From positions 1 to 15,078 of the forward strand of contig CACYEO010000072.1 in NCBI GenBank assembly GCA_902773475.1: a stretch of 15,078 nt of DNA. Reading direction: 5' to 3'. Shown one piece after another: positions 6,115 to 12,972 of the stretch. The translations under genes were made by a program, and so were the position numbers. Origin of the DNA: an uncultured bacterium (GTDB lineage: Bacteria; Verrucomicrobiota; Kiritimatiellia; RFP12; UBA1067). Positions within the stretch are counted from its first letter, which is position 1. Each line of letters starts with the position of its first letter. The notes under the pieces were generated by a model. It saw nothing but the letters and a program-made list of their open reading frames with translations. It made no database searches and was not told the origin of the DNA.

Positions 6115-8358
6115 TTACGGACGCTTCAGCACCGCAGAGACTTCATCGAATGTGCGCACTATGGTTGCGCCTTTGAATTTCGACGCCGATTTGAAATCTT
6201 CTTCGTTTTGCGCAACCGCAACTACAAGCCCGCCGGCGGCGACGAAATCTTTCATTGCGCGCGTCCAGTCCTTCTTGTCGATTTTGGCCAGAACCACCGC
6301 GTCGGCGCACAACAGATCGTTCTCGTCTATGGAACCGGCGGATATTACGTCGAAGTCCGGATCGGGCAAGAGTGTGCGAGTATAGAAGTATGCAGCATCC
6401 TTGCTGTGCGCAGTCCTGAAAATGACGGATCTCGCTCCGCGCATTCTCGGGAAGCCTGCCGGGGGAGGCATCGTGCCAGTCAGGAATTTGATCGCCCCGC
6501 GAACCATGTCCATGTTCGCATCTTCTTTTTCGGGGTGGGGGCAGCTTAGAAAAACTTTTCCTTTGCCGACGCGTCCGCCTACAAGCGCGGCCTTGCCGCA
6601 CATCGGCTCTACAGGGGAGGGCTGGCAGACGTTTATGATCGATCCTGCATATCTTCCCAGCACTTTCATGTCGCTGTCCGGAACCGGTTCGCCGGGTTCG
6701 AAAGCGGGGCCGCCGTAATACAGGATGCTTCTTGTTGCGGGTGAACCGGGAAACACTTCCCGGCCTTCTTCTGTCAATTCAACAGGAAAGTGCGCGCCTC
6801 CGCGATAGTGCCCCGGGACATCCGCCGCGAAAGGCACGAGGCCCATCCGCGGGTTGCCGTTGCCGTTGTTTTGCGAGGCGAGAAACGCACCTGCGCATAC
6901 GCCGTAATAGCTGCCTCCGTTTCTGACGAACGAAATAATCTCTTTGCAGCCTTTTTCGCCGAGTGCCTTGTACTGCGTACTGCTTCCGCCGCCGGGCTGG
7001 AGGAGCAGATCGTAATTCTTCAACGCTCCGCCGGCGATATCTCCGGGGGTGAGGAAATCCAGAGTGAACTCTTTCGATCCGGCAAGCATCGCGGTTATTG
7101 TAAAGTTCGCTCCGCCCGGTCCGATGTACGATGCCACGCGCAGGGGTTTCGAAGCGGGGGAGGAAGCAGCAGCCGGGGGAGGATTGACGGGCGAATCGAG
7201 GAATTCCCGCAGCATTGAAAGAGCTTCGCCGGAATTTGCGGCTATCTTCGCGCCTGGCAGGTTCTTGCGTACCGTTTCCGCGGAACGTCCCCACGCTATG
7301 ACGGCTCCGCCCCGCTGTGCGAATTCACGGGTGCGTTCGAGATTGTCGCCGAACAGCCCGGTCTCGTCCTTCTGCGAACCTACGCCGTCAGGAACGAGAA
7401 CGGCATCGAGATGGCGGAGAACGCCTTTCTTGACAAGGGAGGAGCTTACAGGCTGGATTTCGAAACTGTTTTCGAGAAGAAGCCTCTGTATGAGTTTTGC
7501 GGTCTCGACGCCGAAAGAATCGTCGCAGCGGAATCCCACCGCCGCCTGGCCGCGCTTTCTGCGGGAGCGTTCGAGTTTGACTTTCCGTCCTGTGATGAAT
7601 TTGAACATGCCTTCGATCACGGGAGTGTCTTCAACGTCGGATTCCGGATGGAACGCCGTGACGAACAGTCTGCCTTTGCCGTAGGTGCCGCAAACCGCGG
7701 CAACCTGTCCGGCCATCGACTGCCGGGGCTCGCGTCCGGTGTTTATGTCGGAATTGTAATATGCCACAGGCTCCACGTCGGCATCCGGAACGGGAAGCGA
7801 ATGCAGAAGAACCGGGCCTTCGGCATAGCGCATCTTCTGCACTCCGCGCTTTATGCCGGCCAGTTCTTCTGCACGGCGGGTGAATGCCACGGCCATATCA
7901 GCGGATCCGCCCGAAGGCCCGAACTTGTACGGTATGATGCCGAGCATTTTGGGATGGCCTTTTGAAGGTTCCATCAGGAGACAGCACCCTGCGCACGTGC
8001 CGATGTAGCCTCCGCCGTTTTTGATGAAGGCCTTGACTGCGCTTCTCCCTTTATTTCCAAGCACCGCCGCCTCCTGCACGGATTTGCCGCCGGGCATGAC
8101 CAGGACATTCGCTTTTTCGAGGGCGCCGGCCCGTATTCCTTCGGCATCGACAGGAAACGACTCGACGCCCTTTGCGAGCGTTGTCAGTTCCAGCCACCTG
8201 AACGCGCCGACATTGCGCGCGCCGCGATCTGTGAAGACCGCCACGCGGACCGGCTCGTCCGGGGGAGGGATCGAATTTGCCGCCTGCAGTCCTAAAGACG
8301 CCAGACATGCCGCCGCAATTGCCGCAGCAACGGTTTTTCCGGTGAATGAAAACATCAT
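6115..8358 (-). CDS. Secreted protein with tandem BPL_N/GATase1-like domains
   Basis: This 747-residue protein has a signal peptide (cleavage probably after AANS or LQA near residues 25-29) and is an internal duplication. Residues about 36-258 and 404-628 are both class I glutamine-amidotransferase-like domains of the BPL_N type (N-terminal domain of biotin-protein ligase). Each has a nucleophile-elbow cysteine (Cys122 in GTCAGC; Cys488 in GVCAGA) and a downstream His-x-Glu (HPE at 237-239 and 608-610), so both possible Cys-His-Glu triads are intact. Each is followed by a smaller alpha/beta segment (about 265-390 and 642-747), with FAQRGGAVIAW and FVAAGGLVVAV at equivalent places. A Pro/Ala/Ser linker (393-403) joins the halves. 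Substrate unknown; acts outside the cytoplasm. AAGGAG lies 5 bases before the first ATG (8358) and 8 before the second (8355), so either could start. Confidence 0.85.
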   Translation of the reverse strand: MMFSFTGKTVAAAIAAACLASLGLQAANSIPPPDEPVRVAVFTDRGARNVGAFRWLELTTLAKGVESFPVDAEGIRAGALEKANVLVMPGGKSVQEAAVLGNKGRSAVKAFIKNGGGYIGTCAGCCLLMEPSKGHPKMLGIIPYKFGPSGGSADMAVAFTRRAEELAGIKRGVQKMRYAEGPVLLHSLPVPDADVEPVAYYNSDINTGREPRQSMAGQVAAVCGTYGKGRLFVTAFHPESDVEDTPVIEGMFKFITGRKVKLERSRRKRGQAAVGFRCDDSFGVETAKLIQRLLLENSFEIQPVSSSLVKKGVLRHLDAVLVPDGVGSQKDETGLFGDNLERTREFAQRGGAVIAWGRSAETVRKNLPGAKIAANSGEALSMLREFLDSPVNPPPAAASSPASKPLRVASYIGPGGANFTITAMLAGSKEFTLDFLTPGDIAGGALKNYDLLLQPGGGSSTQYKALGEKGCKEIISFVRNGGSYYGVCAGAFLASQNNGNGNPRMGLVPFAADVPGHYRGGAHFPVELTEEGREVFPGSPATRSILYYGGPAFEPGEPVPDSDMKVLGRYAGSIINVCQPSPVEPMCGKAALVGGRVGKGKVFLSCPHPEKEDANMDMVRGAIKFLTGTMPPPAGFPRMRGARSVIFRTAHSKDAAYFYTRTLLPDPDFDVISAGSIDENDLLCADAVVLAKIDKKDWTRAMKDFVAAGGLVVAVAQNEEDFKSASKFKGATIVRTFDEVSAVLKRP

Positions 8359-8432
8359 GTTCGCTCCTTGTGGTCTTTGGTTCTTTCAGTCTCAATGAAG
8401 ATATGGACATCCGCCGGGGGAAGTCTGTTTTG

Positions 8433-8461
8433 ATTTTACACAAAACGGCTTCGCGGCGCAA
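8433..8461 (-). promoter_or_regulatory. Sigma-70-type promoter of the BPL_N-domain gene
   Basis: Read on the minus strand, TTGCGC (8456-8461) and TAAAAT (8433-8438) are separated by exactly 17 bases. A start near 8426 would leave a leader of about 68 bases with AAGGAG near its end. An A/T-rich tract lies just upstream (8471-8500) and is shared with the divergent tRNA promoter. Confidence 0.55.
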
Positions 8462-8465
8462 GCCG
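8446..8465. repeat. Inverted repeat within the promoter spacer
   Basis: CGGCTT (8446-8451) and AAGCCG (8460-8465) are perfect arms around an 8-base centre. The repeat covers the -35 and part of the spacer of the minus-strand promoter, a place where a repressor could bind. No regulator is encoded nearby, and 6-bp arms are common by chance in GC-rich DNA. Confidence 0.3.
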
Positions 8466-8504
8466 GGCGAAAAAAAAGAATTTTCAAATTTTACTATTTT
8501 GCGC

Positions 8505-8533
8505 TTGCACCGGCCTGCGGGGTGTGGTACACT
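8505..8533 (+). promoter_or_regulatory. Promoter of the tRNA-Arg/initiator tRNA-Met unit
   Basis: TTGCAC (8505-8510), a 17-base spacer and TACACT (8528-8533), with TG in the extended -10 position, form a strong sigma-70-type promoter. The A/T-rich tract at 8471-8500 could serve as an UP element. The start would be near 8540, about 10 bases before the first tRNA. Confidence 0.75.
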
Positions 8534-8549
8534 ACCGCTTGTTTTCAAC

Positions 8550-8626
8550 GCGCCCATAGCTCAACTGGATAGAGTATCAGACTACGAATCTGAGGGTTGC
8601 AGGTTCGACTCCTGCTGGGCGCGCCA
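8550..8626 (+). tRNA. tRNA-Arg (anticodon ACG)
   Basis: A full cloverleaf of 77 bases with encoded CCA. The acceptor arms are GCGCCCA (8550-8556) and TGGGCGC (8616-8622), discriminator G8623 and CCA 8624-8626. The anticodon stem TCAGA/TCTGA encloses loop CTACGAA with anticodon ACG at 8584-8586; the T arm is GCAGG TTCGACT CCTGC. A34 would be expected to become inosine by TadA and read CGU, CGC and CGA. Confidence 0.97.
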
Positions 8627-8629
8627 CTT

Positions 8630-8706
<77 letters not shown>

Positions 8707-8714
8707 ATTTCAGG

Positions 8715-8739
8715 AAACGCCGCGAAAAGCGGCGTTTTT
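8715..8739 (+). terminator. Intrinsic terminator of the tRNA unit
   Basis: AAACGCCGC (8715-8723) pairs with GCGGCGTTT (8729-8737) around loop GAAAA, and the stem runs into TTTTT (8735-8739). It lies 8 bases after the CCA of the initiator tRNA. The A-rich 5' side could make it work weakly in the opposite direction too. Confidence 0.85.
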
Positions 8740-8747
8740 GCTTTAAC

Positions 8748-8772
8748 AAAATTTCCCGCAGGGGAGGGAAAT
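8748..8772 (-). terminator. Probable terminator of the nadE-rdgB operon
   Basis: On the minus strand, ATTTCCC and GGGAAAT (8766-8772 and 8751-8757) form a 7-bp stem with an 8-base loop, followed directly by TTTG (8747-8750). It lies 16 bases after the rdgB stop. The T-run is short, so efficiency may depend on the bidirectional hairpin at 8715-8739 just beyond. Confidence 0.5.
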
Positions 8773-8788
8773 CCGGCGCGGCAATATT

Positions 8789-9349
8789 CTATTCGAAAAA
8801 TCTGCGCGCTTCGGCAAGTGCGCGGCCGCGGTGCGATATGGCATTCTTTTCTTCCGGTCCGAGTTCGGCAAATGTCTTGTCGCAGCCGTCGGGAACGAAC
8901 AGCGGATCGTATCCGAATCCTTCGGCTCCCGACGGTTCTGCGGCGATCGACCCTTCGCAGCGCCCTTCGGCGATATGTTCCATGCCGTCCGGCGAAACAA
9001 TCGCGATGCAGCAGCGGAAACGCGCAGTGCGGTTTTTCACGCCTTCAAGCGCCGAAAGGAGTTTCGCGTTGTTGCGCGCCGTCGAAACAGGTTCTCCGGC
9101 ATAGCGCGCCGAGCGCACTCCCGGCGCACCGCCGAGCGCGTCGACTTCCAGACCGGAATCGTCGGCCATCACCCATTCGCCGGGATGGAGCGCCGCTGCG
9201 GCGCGCGCTTTGATAAGCGCATTGCCTTCGAAGGTATCCGACGTCTCCTCTGCGCCGGGATCGTCCGCGACAAGTTCAATGCCGCGCGGCAGTATCGCCG
9301 CCATTTCGGAAAGTTTGTGTGCGTTGTGCGTGGCAACTATGATTTTCAT
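8789..9349 (-). CDS. rdgB: XTP/dITP diphosphatase (non-canonical purine NTP pyrophosphatase, RdgB/HAM1)
   Basis: This 186-residue cytoplasmic enzyme hydrolyses dITP, XTP and ITP to monophosphates, keeping deaminated purines out of DNA and RNA. Family motifs: THNAHK (7-12), DTFEGNALIKA (38-48), ADDSGLEVDAL (62-72) with the catalytic/metal Asp residues, GFGYDPLF (144-151) and SHRGRA (172-177). Slightly shorter than E. coli RdgB (197). The ATG at 9349 is chosen because the MKIIVATHN start aligns with the family and has AGAGGAAG upstream; the longer open frame runs into the PHP gene. It is the last gene of a four-gene operon, 22 bases after the PHP stop. Confidence 0.95.
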   Translation of the reverse strand: MKIIVATHNAHKLSEMAAILPRGIELVADDPGAEETSDTFEGNALIKARAAAALHPGEWVMADDSGLEVDALGGAPGVRSARYAGEPVSTARNNAKLLSALEGVKNRTARFRCCIAIVSPDGMEHIAEGRCEGSIAAEPSGAEGFGYDPLFVPDGCDKTFAELGPEEKNAISHRGRALAEARRFFE

Positions 9350-9371
9350 CGTCTTCCTCTTTGAATGATTG

Positions 9372-10202
9372 TCAAAGCATGCCGAGACGGCGCAAGAGCG
9401 GCCGCACGAGAGCGTCTTCGTCGTGGATGTCCATGCCGAAAGCCACATTGGGCTTGTTGTCGCCGTGAAAATCGCTTCCGGCCGTGACGAGCAGTCCGGA
9501 CTCCAGGGCAACGGACAGGTGCAACCGAGTTTCGTCAATCGTGTTTGCGGAATATACGGCTTCGATGCCGTCAAGACCCAGTTCGATTTGCTGAACGATT
9601 CCGGCACGGAATTTTTCCGGATCGGGGGCCCAGTATTTCGGATGTGCCATTACCGCCACCCCGCCTGCGGCGTGTATTGCGGCGAATGCTTCGGCGGGGG
9701 AGGGACGCCACCGTTCCGCGAACGCCGGCCTGCCGTCGGCGAGATATAGGTCGAACGCTTCCTTTATGGACGTTACATGCCCTTTTTTCAAAAGCACGCG
9801 CGCGATATGCGGGCGTGCGATTACTTCGCCGCCGGCCTCTTTCGCAACTTCTTCCATTGAAACATCCATTCCAAGAGCCGCAAGCTTCGCGATTATCCGC
9901 GGATTGCGCTCGACGCGTCCTTCGGCCGCGCGCTTCACGAGCGCGGAAAGAGCGGGATGCGAAGCGTCGCCCCCCAGCGCGAGCAAGTGGTACCTGCCGA
10001 AGCCTTCGCCGGGAACAAGGGAAAGTTCCATCCCCGGGATGCGCACCGCAGGTCCCGGCTCCGCTGACATGAACTCAGGCAGTCCGGCCGCCGTATCATG
10101 ATCGGTGAGCGCGAGGACGCGGCAGTCGCGGCCCATTGCGGCGATTTCCGAAGGCGTGCATGTCCCGTCGCTTGCGGTGGAGTGTACGTGGAGGTCGATC
10201 AT
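9372..10202 (-). CDS. PHP-domain metal-dependent phosphoesterase (TrpH/RNase AM-like)
   Basis: This 276-residue protein has the full set of PHP metal ligands: DLHVHS (3-8; His5, His7), Asp12, TDHD (33-36), Glu59 in GMEL, His72, His132 in RPHIAR, His187 in MAHPKY and SDFHG (243-247). The order and the inserted helical region (about 85-170) match the TrpH/YciV group, whose characterised members remove 3'-phosphate from nucleoside 3',5'-bisphosphates and act as 5'-3' exonucleases on short RNAs. Which activity applies here cannot be read from sequence. The ATG at 10202 overlaps the stop of the HD gene (ATGA), fixing the start; codons further upstream in frame lie within that gene. Its place between an HD hydrolase and rdgB suggests nucleotide salvage or clean-up. 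Confidence 0.9.
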   Translation of the reverse strand: MIDLHVHSTASDGTCTPSEIAAMGRDCRVLALTDHDTAAGLPEFMSAEPGPAVRIPGMELSLVPGEGFGRYHLLALGGDASHPALSALVKRAAEGRVERNPRIIAKLAALGMDVSMEEVAKEAGGEVIARPHIARVLLKKGHVTSIKEAFDLYLADGRPAFAERWRPSPAEAFAAIHAAGGVAVMAHPKYWAPDPEKFRAGIVQQIELGLDGIEAVYSANTIDETRLHLSVALESGLLVTAGSDFHGDNKPNVAFGMDIHDEDALVRPLLRRLGML

Positions 10203-11011
10203 TTCCCCTGATTTCCCGAAGCTGCCGCGGCGAGCGCGGAGCGCGCCGCCGAGCATGTCGCGGCGATATCGTCCCGGCCGGAAGGCCCGGTGATGCCGAG
10301 CAGGAATTTTTCGCGGAAATCAAGATGGCCGCGCGCGGCGCACAGCCTGCGGGATTCCGCAAAATGAAGCCCGGAAACCATCCAGCCCACCTGCACGAGA
10401 GTGAAATCCGCAAGAGACCGGATGAGATTGTAATCGACCGGCCTTCCCGCCAGTATCGCTTCGACGACTTCGGCGGACGGACGCTCGGCAGGGCGCAGCC
10501 CCCAGAACGCGCTCGATTCGAGATTCCCGCCGCAGGAATTCACGCGCTCTTCGAGGACGTTGAAAATATCCAGCTTGTCGGCATCGCGCACGACATGCGA
10601 AATCTTTTCCGTGAAGGGGTCGAGACCCGGCGGTAGATCGCGTTTGTTGTGATAGCGGACTGCCGCGAGCACGGTGTCGCGCAATTTTTCATCCCAGCCG
10701 CCCAGCCATCCTTTCTCCACGACCGTTTCATAGGAGAATTCCGCGTGGTCGATGCTTTCGGAGTCGCGGAACGTGCCGTACAGGCGCAATTGTTCGTAGC
10801 GTCCGGTGTCGTGCAGAAGCGCCGCAGATTCAGCGGCAGTCTTTTCGAGCGGAGAGAACTTTTCGGCCGCCGCTATCGCATTCGCGTTGGCGACCACGCG
10901 TTCCGTATGGCGCAGTTTCAATTCCATCATTTCGGGCAGCGCGCCGTCCGGTCCGCGATAGCCGTCTACATACGCGTTGTACAGGGCGGAAAGTTTTTCG
11001 CAATCCGTCAC
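10199..11011 (-). CDS. HD-domain metal-dependent phosphohydrolase, unknown substrate
   Basis: This 270-residue protein carries a canonical HD motif set: His35 in LRHTERV, His67-Asp68 in LLHDTGR, His89 in IDHAEFS, His121 in YHNK and Asp143/Asp145 in RDADKLDI. HD enzymes hydrolyse phosphate esters, commonly of nucleotides; the spacing of extra histidines suggests more than one metal. There is no HDIG/GYP signature, so a cyclic-di-GMP phosphodiesterase is unlikely. The start is GTG at 11011: it overlaps the nadE stop (GTGA) and has GGAGAG about 8 bases upstream. A longer frame exists inside nadE but lacks support. It sits second in the nadE operon and its stop overlaps the PHP start, so all three are translationally coupled. 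Confidence 0.85.
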   Translation of the reverse strand: MTDCEKLSALYNAYVDGYRGPDGALPEMMELKLRHTERVVANANAIAAAEKFSPLEKTAAESAALLHDTGRYEQLRLYGTFRDSESIDHAEFSYETVVEKGWLGGWDEKLRDTVLAAVRYHNKRDLPPGLDPFTEKISHVVRDADKLDIFNVLEERVNSCGGNLESSAFWGLRPAERPSAEVVEAILAGRPVDYNLIRSLADFTLVQVGWMVSGLHFAESRRLCAARGHLDFREKFLLGITGPSGRDDIAATCSAARSALAAAASGNQGK

Positions 11012-12921
11012 TTGCTCTCTCCGGTGAATGCGGCGCCCGAAACGTCCGAAGGCATGTTCCAGCCGCCGCGCGGGGAAAGCGACACGCCGAGAACCTGCGG
11101 CCCGTCCGGAGAGCACGAGCGTTTGAACTGCTGCGAGAAGAAACGCGAGAAGAAGGTGTCGAGCCTCCGCTCGATTTCTTCTCCGCCGTATGTTCCCTCA
11201 AAAGCCGCTTTTGCGAGATACGCCGTCTTTTCGCGTCCCGCGCCGCGCTGCAGGAAATGGTACAGGAAAAAGTCATGCAGTTCGTACGGACCGAGTATGT
11301 CTTCGGTTTTCTGCGACATTGACTCGCCGCCGGCAGACGGCAGCAGTTCGGGGGAGACCGGAGTGTCGAGTATGCCGCGCAGCGCGGACGCCGCTCCCGC
11401 ATTCCCCGAAGCCGCGAATTCCTCGGCTTTGAATTCGGCGAGATTCCGGACGAGCGTTTTGGGGACGCCGGAATTCACGCCGTACATCGACATGTGGTCG
11501 CCGTTGTACGTGCACCAGCCGAGGGCGATTTCGCTCATGTCTCCGGTTCCGACCACGATTCCGCCGCGCTGGTTCGCCACGTCCATGAGCACTTGCGTGC
11601 GTTCGCGCGCCTGGGCGTTTTCGTATGTTGCGTCTCGCGCGTCCTCCGGATGGCCGATGTCCCGCAGATGTGCCGCCGCCGCAGGCGCGATGTCGATGGT
11701 TTCGATTTTCAGGCCGAGCGATTCGCAAAGCAGTTCCGCGTTCCCGCGCGTGCGTTTAGTGGTGCCGAATCCCGGCATCGTCAAAACGTGCAGACGCGAC
11801 AGGGGGAGGTCTGCGATCCGGAATGCATCCACCGCCACGAGCAGCGCAAGCGCGGAATCGAGCCCGCCGGAAAGCCCCACCACGGCGCTGCGGCATTTCG
11901 CGGATACAAGCCTGCCGGCGAGCGCGCATGCCTGGATGGAGAGAATTTCCCGCGCGCGGATTTCTCCCGCCGCCGGATCGTCGGGAATGAACGGATGGCG
12001 CGAAAGGGGGCGCATCGGCGCGGAGTTCTGCGGCATTGGCGGGTTTCCAAACGGAATCTCCCTGCGGGGGATGCCTGTTGGCGTCTGCGTCCACCCGCGC
12101 AAGCGTCGTTCGTAGCGGATGAAGTCCGTGTCGATGTCGGCGCAGACCATGCGCCGTCCTGAGGAAACATCTGCATTTTCAGCAAGGATTTCACCGGCTT
12201 CCGTGATACTTGCGCGTCCGCCGAAAACGCCCTCGGCCGTTGATTCGCCGGCACCCGCGCCTGCGCATGCAAGCGCGCAATGTCCAAGTGCGGAAAGGGC
12301 GGATTCCTGCGAACGGCGCATATCCGCCGATCCTGCGAACGACGCCTCCGCGAAAGGATTCAAAATGATTTCAGCGCCAGCCGCGCCGCCTGCGGAAAAC
12401 GAGTCGAGCCTTCCGGCGCAAACCGCAAACGAGGCTCCGCTGTCGCATCGGAATACGAGATCGGTACCGAATGGAACTTCAAAACCGGCGAAACGCACTG
12501 TGCGCTCTTCGGCGTCTTCAGCGCCGGCGAACCAGCGCCCGGCCCCGGAAGCAAGCGCGCGGCGCGAAGCTGGCACGATTCCAATCACCGCGCCGCCGCG
12601 TATCGCGATGCAGGCGTCGTACACGCGCCCCCGGCTGCGCACGGGCGCTCCGCAGAACACAGCCCGGTCTGGCTCATGGACGAAACGCGCGATTCCGGCC
12701 ACGGCGTTTTCCGCGGCGTCAAGGAATGTTTCCGAAAGGAAAAGATCGCCGCAAGTGCATCCTGTCACCGAAAGTTCCGGGAACAGTACTGCGCAGGCGC
12801 CGGATTCGCGCGCCCCGGAAATGCAGGCGGAGATGCTTTGGACGTTTGCGGCGATATCGCCCGGCCGGATCGCGGGCACTGCCGCTGCGACACGCGCAAA
12901 GAGCGTAAAGTCTGGTTTCAT
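11008..12921 (-). CDS. nadE: NAD+ synthetase of the glutamine-dependent type, with a degenerate glutaminase domain
   Basis: This 637-residue protein makes NAD+ from nicotinate adenine dinucleotide, ATP and an ammonia source. The C-terminal synthetase half looks intact: ATP P-loop SGGLDSA (351-357), ENAQARER (434-441), GTGDMSEIALGW (458-469), YNGDHMSMYGVNSGVPKTLVR (472-492; split here only for reference) and the usual C-terminal KTED and Lys/Arg-rich end. The N-terminal nitrilase/glutaminase domain keeps Glu49 (FPELSVTG) and Cys168 (AVCAG), but the catalytic Lys that should follow IVP is Ala118, and the usual LPNYREFYE block is replaced by SRRALASGAG, while CEDLW is CAGRL. The glutamine-fed activity may therefore be lost. 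ATG at 12921 follows an extended -10 by 9 bases with no ribosome site. First gene of the operon. Confidence 0.93.
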   Translation of the reverse strand: MKPDFTLFARVAAAVPAIRPGDIAANVQSISACISGARESGACAVLFPELSVTGCTCGDLFLSETFLDAAENAVAGIARFVHEPDRAVFCGAPVRSRGRVYDACIAIRGGAVIGIVPASRRALASGAGRWFAGAEDAEERTVRFAGFEVPFGTDLVFRCDSGASFAVCAGRLDSFSAGGAAGAEIILNPFAEASFAGSADMRRSQESALSALGHCALACAGAGAGESTAEGVFGGRASITEAGEILAENADVSSGRRMVCADIDTDFIRYERRLRGWTQTPTGIPRREIPFGNPPMPQNSAPMRPLSRHPFIPDDPAAGEIRAREILSIQACALAGRLVSAKCRSAVVGLSGGLDSALALLVAVDAFRIADLPLSRLHVLTMPGFGTTKRTRGNAELLCESLGLKIETIDIAPAAAAHLRDIGHPEDARDATYENAQARERTQVLMDVANQRGGIVVGTGDMSEIALGWCTYNGDHMSMYGVNSGVPKTLVRNLAEFKAEEFAASGNAGAASALRGILDTPVSPELLPSAGGESMSQKTEDILGPYELHDFFLYHFLQRGAGREKTAYLAKAAFEGTYGGEEIERRLDTFFSRFFSQQFKRSCSPDGPQVLGVSLSPRGGWNMPSDVSGAAFTGESK

Positions 12922-12930
12922 GGCGCGGGA

Positions 12931-12939
12931 AGTATATCA
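12931..12939 (-). promoter_or_regulatory. Extended -10 promoter of the nadE operon, start-proximal
   Basis: On the minus strand TGATATACT is a TGn-TATACT extended -10 element. It ends at 12931 and the nadE ATG begins at 12921, after TCCCGCGCC. There is no purine-rich ribosome site. The 51-base gap (12922-12972) also has the palindrome AAGCGCTT (12941-12948), just upstream of the box, which could be an operator or chance. Confidence 0.6.
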
Positions 12940-12972
12940 AAAGCGCTTCTGCGGCGCGGGCGGCGGTTGGCG

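Noticed and set aside
10649..12115. Long plus-strand open frame of 488 codons antisense to nadE
   Set aside because: Low-complexity Arg/Ser/Pro-rich translation without motifs, directly opposite conserved NadE residues; a shadow typical of GC-rich DNA.
11008..12921. Possible frameshift or pseudogene in nadE because of the odd glutaminase motifs
   Set aside because: The frame is continuous, flanking conserved blocks stay in register and the synthetase half is intact; point divergence fits better.
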